A stretch of DNA of 64,000 nt from Meghimatium bilineatum (taxonomy: Eukaryota; Mollusca; Gastropoda; Stylommatophora; Philomycidae): assembly GCA_034231615.1 (NCBI GenBank), contig CM067318.1, positions 34,629,382-34,693,381 on the forward strand, read 5' to 3'. The translations under genes and the position numbers were made by a program. Positions within the stretch are counted from its first letter, which is position 1; each line of letters opens with the position of its first letter. This document shows, piece after piece, positions 56,840-64,000 of the stretch. The notes below the pieces were generated by a model. The model was not told where the DNA came from. It made no database searches and saw only the letters and a program-made list of their open reading frames with translations.

Positions 56840-57290
56840 CAATACCAGATAGGCTCAGGTAAAAAGATACAAAGATGGCACTCCTGGCCCAACTCTACTG
56901 TCAAGCTTTCCTATACCGGAAGTACACTTGCAGAGAGAAAGGGTTCCGTACCCAATGGGATCAGGCACAAAAGAGACAACGATTTAGCCCTGACCCAACT
57001 CTACTGTCAGGTGTTCCTAACTGGAAACACACCTGCAGAGAGAAAGGGTTCAGTACCTGATGGGTTCAGGCGCTATTGAGACAAAGTCGCTCAGCTCGAG
57101 AACGCCTTACTCTCAAGCGCGTGGTGTGAGACTCGAACTTGGGCGAGGGGTTCACAATGTCGGTGAACGACACCTCGGCTAAGAAGGCGAGAGAGCCAGG
57201 GTCCACCTCTTCTCGTGAGTTCTTCCTCCTAAGGAACCAGGCTCACGGATGAGAAACGGTTCAGTACCTGATGGGCACAGGCACAGTACG
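56840..57290 (-). repeat. dispersed repeat, family F, with internal duplication
   Basis: GC-rich compared with its surroundings. On the minus strand, a block with ggtactgaaccctttctctc is present three times (near 57270, 57055 and 56960). The tRNA-like section TAGCCGAGGTGTCG ... AGTTCGAGTCTC is at 57183-57127. Matches 7590-7760 (+). Confidence 0.6.
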
Positions 57291-58304
57291 TCCAATTACA
57301 CGAGGCAAGTTCACAGACAGTGGAACACATCGTGCGAGACAGACGAGAGCAAAAACGTCTGAGCGAAGAGTCACACACACGCGTGCCTAGCGACAAATAG
57401 GAAGGCTGTCGCAGGCTAGAGTAGCCAACCCGAATTGTCAAGGCATGCCGAAATCGGATGTGCTAGGCCTACAAGGTGCATAACGGTAGCACAACGTAAA
57501 CACGCTCCCGGCGGAAACCGCATGGATATCCATGCTGGTTACAATGGAGCGAACGCAAAACAAACAACAAACTGGGGGCGAGTTTGATTTAAAGTCTGAG
57601 AGTTTATTTTGTCAAGGTTGAAACATTCAATCCGTAAAGTAAAATTTAGGTACACGTTTTTAATTTTTTTTAAATTTAAACAGTATATAGACCCCTATAC
57701 TCTACATTATATAAGTATGGCTTATTGAACTGTCATGTTTCTATAGCACAATTTATGTATCTTAAAGTCTTGTGAAGTGAAATATTGTAATTACATAATC
57801 TAAAAAGAGCATAGAGAAGTGCAGATGGAAGTAAATATTTGACCGATCAAACCACACGGTAGATATGAAATAAGCTTGCTCGGTCATAGACATTATTGCA
57901 GTATAAGAGCTCAGTAAAAGTAAAGTAGCGGTTCTTAAACTTTCTACATTTGAAAATGTTCATGAACGAATGATCTGTGTATTACCAATATAAATTAATA
58001 TCTGCAATTGCAAATGTAATTGACAAGTTTTGCTAATAAACAACAACATTCAATGTTATTTTATCTTTTCATGTAAATTTTTATAATATTTAACGGCTCA
58101 TAATATTTTGTAAATCTTTCACAGACCACGCGAGAACACCACGCAGATCCCAGTCTTAGATAATAGAACGAAGAGGATGGGTTTCATTGTACTCCGGTTT
58201 TCGATATGTACATCGTATCAGCATGTCGCATGCGGGAGGATCAACATTGTTCATGTTGTTCATGTTAAAGAATTATCGCCCGTATTTCCGGAGCCTAAAA
58301 TGGG
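57291..58304. other. no gene recognised
   Basis: The first 260 bp are GC-richer and may continue the family F repeat; the rest is AT-rich with no recognised feature. Confidence 0.4.
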
Positions 58305-58882
58305 AATGAAAACACTGTTATCTGTGTTTTATTGTTGTATGATAACTGTTATCTGTGTTTTATTGTTGTATGAAAACTGTTATCTGTGTTTTATTGTTGC
58401 ATGAAAACTGTTATCTGTGTTTTATTGTTGTATGAAAACTGTTATCTGTGTTTTATTGTTGTATGAAAACTGTTATCTGTGTTTTATTGTTGCATGAAAA
58501 CTGTTATCTGTGTTTTATTGTTGTATGAAAACTGTTATCTGTGTTTTATTGTTGTATGAAAACTGTTATCTGTGTTTTATTGTTGTATGAAAACTGTTAT
58601 CTGTGTTTTATTGTTGTATGAAAACTGTTATCTGTGTTTTATTGTTGTATGAAAACTGTTATCTGTGTTTTATTGTTGTATGAAAACTGTTATCTGTGTT
58701 TTATTGTTGTATGAAAACTGTTATCTGTGTTTTATTGTTGTATGAAAACTGTTATCTGTGTTTTATTGTTGTATGAAAACAGTTATCTATGTTTTATTGT
58801 TGTATGATAACTGTTATCTGTGTTTTATTGTTGTATGAAAACAGTTATCTGTGTTTTATTGTTGTATGAAAACAGTAATGTT
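58305..58882. repeat. 31-bp minisatellite, about 18.5 copies
   Basis: Unit aaaactgttatctgtgtttt plus attgttgtatg, nearly identical throughout, with attgttgcatg in two copies. Confidence 0.98.
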
Positions 58883-59094
58883 GACGTCAATCCTGCACAT
58901 CGCGATTGCAACAACTATCAAGCTGTATCAGACACACTTCCCTATCTAATTGTTGATGCCATTTATAGACACCCCCCACACACACAAACATCCAACAATT
59001 TATAGACACCCCCCACACACAAACATCCAATAGTATCTTCAGCATAATGTGCATGATCGGCTTTCACACCAAAAGCAAATTTTCCACAGGAGTT

Positions 59095-59400
59095 GTGTTT
59101 CTTCTTCTTCTTCTTCTTCTGCATTCGTTCTCAAACTCCTGCAGATTAGCAGGATGTAGTCCGGAGAACGGAATGCGTTGCGTCATGGTTTACAGCATTG
59201 CTGCGATATCTGCGCCTTTCTGCCTGGCACATCCTACTTCAGCATGGCTTTGGGTCACTGGCCCTATATGGGATGGGACAGCCAACTACATCCCATAACC
59301 TCCTTAGTCGTCTTTTACGTCATGCGCTGAAGGTAAACAGTGATGCTATTCTTTGCTCCTCTTTCGGGCCCCGAAAACACACGGGCGAGTTGTGTTTGTG
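59095..59400 (-). repeat. dispersed repeat, family E, most complete copy
   Basis: (TTC)n at 59098-59120, then tctcaaactcctgcagatt, agcaggatgtagtccggag, gcgatatctgcgcctttctg, the segment ggccctatatgggatggga at 59261-59279, and a gctattctttgctcctctt end. With the A/G-rich tail at the left, the element reads on the minus strand. Whether it is a SINE or a LINE tail is open. Confidence 0.85.
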
Positions 59401-59439
59401 AGACGTGTCCACTAACCTCTATACCGCTGAGTCAACGTA

Positions 59440-59510
59440 TATATATATATATATTGTTATAACATTTTACAAGACGGCACATGAGTGAGTGAGTGAGTGA
59501 GCGCATTTTT
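59440..59510. repeat. (AT)n followed by (GTGA)n
   Basis: A short AT tract at 59440-59455 and five gtga units at 59484-59503. The latter follow acaagacggcacat, which resembles a LINE 3' end. Confidence 0.8.
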
Positions 59511-59944
59511 TTATATATATAAATAAAAGCAAAATAAATAATTAGTATACATGGCATCGTTGGCTAATGTGAGTTGTAGCTAAATTATATCTGAGAGTCT
59601 GGAAAGGAGGACATTGACACCTAAGCGTATAATAGAACAGTGCAAATCCTGGTCATAAAGAGAGGTAATCTCAAAATATGAGCAATCTGTCTTACTATTG
59701 TCATTAAGTATTCTCCCTTTTTAAAACTTTGAGACACATGGGAATTTATTATTAGTTTCTTATTGTTTGTGACCATCTGCATGCTAATGGTGTAGTGTTC
59801 TAATACACATCCCTGGCGAAACCCTCTTGATAACTTCTTATGTGTGACATTTCCTTTGAAGAATTATATCTTTACTGTCACTCTGTAAGCCTCCCAGTTA
59901 TTTGCAAGCCGCACAGCTTCTTTGAATGTCATATTCAGATAGTC

Positions 59945-60460
59945 TGCGATATCCTATATCAATCGACGTCTTGTGCCGCCTCTCAGTTAGTCTTCGATAT
60001 CCCCCATCAATCAACGTCTTGTGCCGCCTCTCAAAAAGTCTTCGATATCCCCCATCAATCGACGTCTTGTGCCGCATCTCAAAAAAATATTCGATATCCC
60101 CATCAATCGACGTCTTGAGCCGCCTCTCAAAAAGTCTCCGATATCCCCCATCAATCGACGTCTTGTGCCGCATCTCAAAAAGTCTTCGATATCCCCCATC
60201 AATCGACGTCTTGAGCCGCCTCTCAAAAAGTCTCCGATATCCCCCATCAATCGACGTCTTGAGCCGCCTCTCAAAAAGTCTCCGATATCCCCCATCAATC
60301 GACGTCTTGAGCCGCATCTCAAAAAGTCTCCGATATCCCCCATCAATCGACGTCTTGAGCCGCCTCTCAAAAAGTCTCCGATATCCCCCATCAATCGACG
60401 TCTTGAGCCGCATCTCAAAAAGTCTTCGATATCGCCCATCATTCGACGTGTTGAGCCGCG
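59945..60460. repeat. 48-bp minisatellite, about 10.5 copies
   Basis: Unit tctcaaaaagtcttcgatat, cccccatcaatcgacgtctt, gagccgcc. At 48 bp it stays in frame, and it has no stop in four frames, so 158-187 codon frames exist on both strands (for example RRLKTSIDGGYRRLFE). I treat them as artefacts, since both strands are equally open. Confidence 0.97.
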
Positions 60461-60842
60461 ATTTGTTCTCATTCTTCCTGTAATTTTACCTTCATGATTG
60501 ATCATTCTGACTGACTCATATCGTAATAAATTTAACATTTCAAGCCATGAAGGCGTATTACCGCATATACACATTCTTGAACTCTAGTCTCTCTGTTCGT
60601 GGTCTTTAGCGTCCAGTTTCTGATATCATATATTTTAGAATATAGAATACATAGTTAATAAACTACAAGCAACTTATGAGATTGTGCATACAATGAACGA
60701 ATAGATCGTTAAAAGACAGCCATGTTTGCAAGCAAAACATGGAACTCTTGTTTGTCATCAAAGTAGTAAATACGGGGAAACTGCACTTCTGGAGTTTTTT
60801 ACAGCACAGACACGATAAGCTAGCAACATTATTACATGTATC

Positions 60843-60846
<4 letters not shown>

Positions 60847-60940
<94 letters not shown>
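60847..60940. repeat. (AT)n then (AAT)n
   Basis: About 40 AT units followed by four aat units. Confidence 0.97.
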
Positions 60941-60941
<1 letters not shown>

Positions 60942-61074
60942 CAGTAAAACCTATTTTAGAAGGACCTTTATCAATTGGAAGTTTGTCTTCAACTGAAATT
61001 ATTTACAGTTCATGATTTGTTTAATGAAAACGTGTTCATTGTCGTTGATTAAGCGGAAGCTAACACAAACACGG

Positions 61075-61255
61075 ATTCAAAAAATTAGTATTTATAGAGA
61101 CATTTCCAATGTTCGTAATATGAAAAATTAGTATTTATAGAGACATTTCCAATATTCCTAATATGAAAAATTTGTATTTATAGACATTTCCAATGTTCGT
61201 AATATGAAAATTTGTATTTATAGAGACATTTCCAATGTTCGTAAAATGAAAAATA
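61075..61255. repeat. about 43-bp repeat, 4 copies
   Basis: Unit aaaattagtatttatagaga plus catttccaatgttcgtaatatga. Confidence 0.95.
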
Positions 61256-61954
61256 CCCAATAAATTCGAATGGACATATCAGATTAGTGCTTATGCAAAC
61301 AGATGAAGAAATTGTTCCCGTCTTAGTAACGAAAAACGATAGCAGTGTGTTATGTCATTTAGTCGACATACTAACCCGCGTAGACAAAGGAAATGTTACT
61401 GAATTCTTCTCCCCCCCCCCTCCCCTAGCGTGACGGCATCAACAGATGGAAGCATTAAAGTGTACTGTTGATATCAGTATATGTCTGGCATGATTTAGCC
61501 ATCAACTTATAATTGTTTAGCTGCTGCGATTTTTGAGAAAATATAAATACATGTGGTGGGTTGCCCTTATTGTTTTGAATGGCCCAAATGCACAGTTACC
61601 AGCAGTGGGGTTTTATCCTGTACTTTGACTGTTCGAGGCGCACTCAGTACCTCCCCGACACAGAGTGTATTAATACAGAACTGACTAAGTATAACTGTAC
61701 CAACAACAGATTCGGCGGTACTGTGATGAGTACTCATGTAGATAAACACACTGTCAATATTTAAGTTATACACATTCTGATTGGTCTAGAGAATACATGA
61801 TTGTCGTTAAGCACTCATATTGTGAATAATTACATGAGTACAGTATTTTATCTCACCTTAGTTACATACATGACTGTTCACACGTTCAAAGGACACCTGT
61901 ATTATACACATCCCGGTTGTAATGGTAAAATTCCCCACTTCTTTGCCCTTTCGA
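61256..61954. other. no gene recognised
   Basis: The minus strand of 61560-61640 resembles the tRNA-like end of family A weakly (gcacagttaccagcagtgggg, ctgttcgaggcgcact). No gene seen. Confidence 0.35.
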
Positions 61955-62122
61955 TTAAAACAGGTTTCACCGTTATGTGGAATATCTAGTCATATGATTA
62001 AGACAAGTTTCACCGTTATGTGGAATATCTAGTCATATGATTAAGACAAGTTTCACCGTTATGTGGAATATCTAGTCATATGATTAAGACAAGTTTCACC
62101 GTTATGTGGAATATCTTGTGAA
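61955..62122. repeat. 43-bp repeat, about 4 copies
   Basis: Unit ttaagacaagtttcaccgtt plus atgtggaatatctagtcatatga. Confidence 0.97.
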
Positions 62123-62244
62123 ATGAAGCAGAAAAAGCATTCGGAAAATGGACTTACCCCCCCCCCCCCCCCTCAAGCATTTAAGCAAAGATATACTGGT
62201 ACAAATCACGTGATTCATATTAGAAAATAAATATCAGAAATATC

Positions 62245-62400
62245 TATCTATCTATCTATAAACCCGTAAACCGTCAGAGTAGTAGGGGTACCACATTTGA
62301 TGCTTCAGCACACAAAGTCCTCCAGCGATATCTATCTTCAACGATGCTGATAAATGAGGAAAAATATTGTCCTGTCCATTCCTTGATGTTGTCTGTCCCT
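62245..62400 (-). mobile_element. LINE extreme 3' end with (GATA)n tail
   Basis: The minus strand reads SIKCGTPTTLTVYG after a HRW-like EDRYRWRTLC region (frame broken), the ending also found at 52150-52235, and is followed by (TAGA)4 at 62249-62262. Confidence 0.75.
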
Positions 62401-62689
62401 GTCTTTATGTGCCCTTCTCTGCCCCCCCCCTAAACTTTCGACGTTACCCGGCAGTTTTGTTTTTGACAAGAAATCATGTCTGCATTATATATCAAATCTA
62501 CAACCATTCTGTGTCGTAGGGGTGCCAATCTGGAAAGATACAAAAAAATCCTGCCATGCCTATCTGTTCCTCGTTCCTTGTTTAAGTATGGAAAATTTTG
62601 CTCTAGTAGAGCCATTAATATTATCAATCCATACTTTCCTTTGAGCTCCTCTTCCTCTTTCACCCTCAAGTGTTCTTTGTGGTATAGTT

Positions 62690-62880
62690 TTGGAAATGCC
62701 TCTTCTACTTCAGCATTCATTCTTAAACTCCCGCTGGATCTTCCGTGTAGCAGGACCATGGTCCTACTAGATTTCCAGCAGGACGTAGTCTGGAGAATGG
62801 AAATGCGTTGTGTCGCCATTTTATTTGCGCCAATGTCCCGACACATCCGTCTTCGGTGGAGTATTGGAAATTGAATCGTG
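62690..62880 (-). repeat. dispersed repeat, family E, copy
   Basis: Shares with 35915-36090 (reverse complement) gcattcattcttaaactcc, tagatttccagcagga, ggaaatgcgttgtgtcgcc and gacacatccgtcttcggtg. Confidence 0.88.
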
Positions 62881-64000
62881 CCTTTTTACATGGCCAAGCC
62901 ACACACGTTTGCGACGTTTAACAACTGCCAAAAGATGTTCTTATTGATGTGTAGGAGTATTTATTTTGTTTCTCAAATATATGTTGGTTTTTATGTTTTA
63001 TATTGTGGATGTTGAATAACCGTCTGCAACATGTGTTTTCAAGTAATGTATTCTCTTCTCTAAATTCCCTCTGTAATTGTCCAATCCGTACATCCATGCA
63101 AAAGAATATGTATCGAAAATATAACATTGAGTGGGAACCGTGATAGTGTTATATAACATCATTCACCCGCCGATCATCAAATTCTGATTTCTGTTCCACT
63201 CCTTATTCGTGGTTTCAAATAAGTACTCCGATGGATCACCCAGCAACACGAAAGTAGGATACCAAAGTCCATGCTCAGGAAAGGTTGAGGAATGACTCCA
63301 TTGTCATTGAGAAAGTGCCGTAGGCGTCACTAGTCAGACAGATTTTGATCCCAATGTGATTAAACAGCTAATCACTTGTCAGAACATGCATGTACTTTAA
63401 CATGGTTTATAAATCAGCATACTTTTCACTTTTTTCATAATAATAAATTATATGCTGTGTTGTCATAATGTTATAGTCTAAAATAAACTAATTTTGATCT
63501 AAGTTAATTTTTACTTACGGCAGCCGCTATTGCTCTTGAAATCTCAAGAAGGTCTTTTTCGTTTGTCTTCTCTTGTGTTTGATTTCTGTCGTAATTTCTG
63601 TTCTGTAAAGATTTTTTTATACTTTCAGTATAACATTTTTTGTGAACTTGATTTCTTGTACTGAAATCAGTACTCTGAGTTCTGTCAAATAGTTTGTGTA
63701 CTAGTATTTATTGGTAAATTTTCACTCTCAGTAACAATGACAATTTGATGGTATCTATTGTGATCTCATGTAGTAGATCTCTGACCGTGTGTAATTATAT
63801 TCTCGTACAGAAGAAACTGTCATACCCTGTTTAATTTGTTAGTCAGCGAGTGAAAAAATAACACATACCCTGTTTAATTTGTTAGTCAGCGAGTGAAAAA
63901 ATAACAATCATAGTCACAACTTTATGAAAAAATAGATTAGTTTCTGTAAACAAGGCAATATGTGTATCCGTGTTTTTATTGTTTAATCCTAAAACATGAT
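62881..64000. other. no gene recognised
   Basis: The minus strand of 62980-63120 reads RIGQLQREFREENTLLENTC and RRLFNI, perhaps another worn LINE piece. A 44-bp unit (cataccctgtttaatttgtt, agtcagcgagtg) is repeated twice at 63818-63905. Confidence 0.4.

Noticed and set aside
62430..62874. Overlapping 132-138 codon frames on both strands
   Set aside because: They run through a family E repeat also present at 35915-36090, where the frame is broken.

Overview
The window is AT-rich, intron- and repeat-heavy animal DNA. One host protein gene can be supported: a single large coding exon on the minus strand (26523-27701) for a secreted neuropeptide precursor carrying ten FVRIG(K/R) units and one LFLRIGK unit. 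SSFVRI-amide peptides are a molluscan family, known best from gastropods. With the dense microsatellites, Penelope-like and LINE remnants and tRNA-derived SINEs, this points to a gastropod mollusc, perhaps a heterobranch snail; species level is not supported.

Layout. 1-9 kb: a 59-bp minisatellite, SINE copies, LINE 3' fragments and a 51-bp array. 9-13 kb: two adjacent hAT-type MITEs, a 9-bp array, and a Penelope-like element split by a 5'-truncated LINE with an 11-bp target duplication. 13-20 kb: a SINE with perfect target duplications, an RTE-like LINE running into a 20-bp satellite, a 5'-inverted LINE between two (AT)n tracts, a zinc-finger LINE tail, and an RNase H LINE interrupted by a SINE. 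20-26 kb: more LINE fragments and arrays, including an RNase H fragment with an inverted duplication. 26.4-27.8 kb: the neuropeptide gene. 28-35 kb: a (GATA)n tract of over 500 bp, LINE fragments, a G/T-rich skewed block and a LINE with a smaller copy nested in it. 35-50 kb: SINEs, two MITEs with perfect 8-bp target duplications, many 20-60 bp minisatellites and 5'-truncated LINEs. 50-56 kb: two LINE copies, a 13-bp satellite of about 2 kb with an 819-bp higher-order period, and a 12-bp satellite inside a dispersed repeat. 56-64 kb: further arrays and dispersed repeats.

The most striking pattern is that several tandem arrays appear to be born inside transposable elements. The 33-bp array at 51150-51475 is a repeated 11-codon piece of the surrounding LINE ORF. 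The 12-bp array at 54561-55152 begins and ends exactly where an intact copy of the host repeat (59095-59400) has the matching 12-mer. LINE 3' ends also carry different short tetranucleotide tails (GATA, TAAC, ACTG, ATGA) that could seed microsatellites. No tRNA or rRNA gene and no CRISPR array was seen. Almost all other open frames are short, or are tandem repeats whose unit length is a multiple of three.
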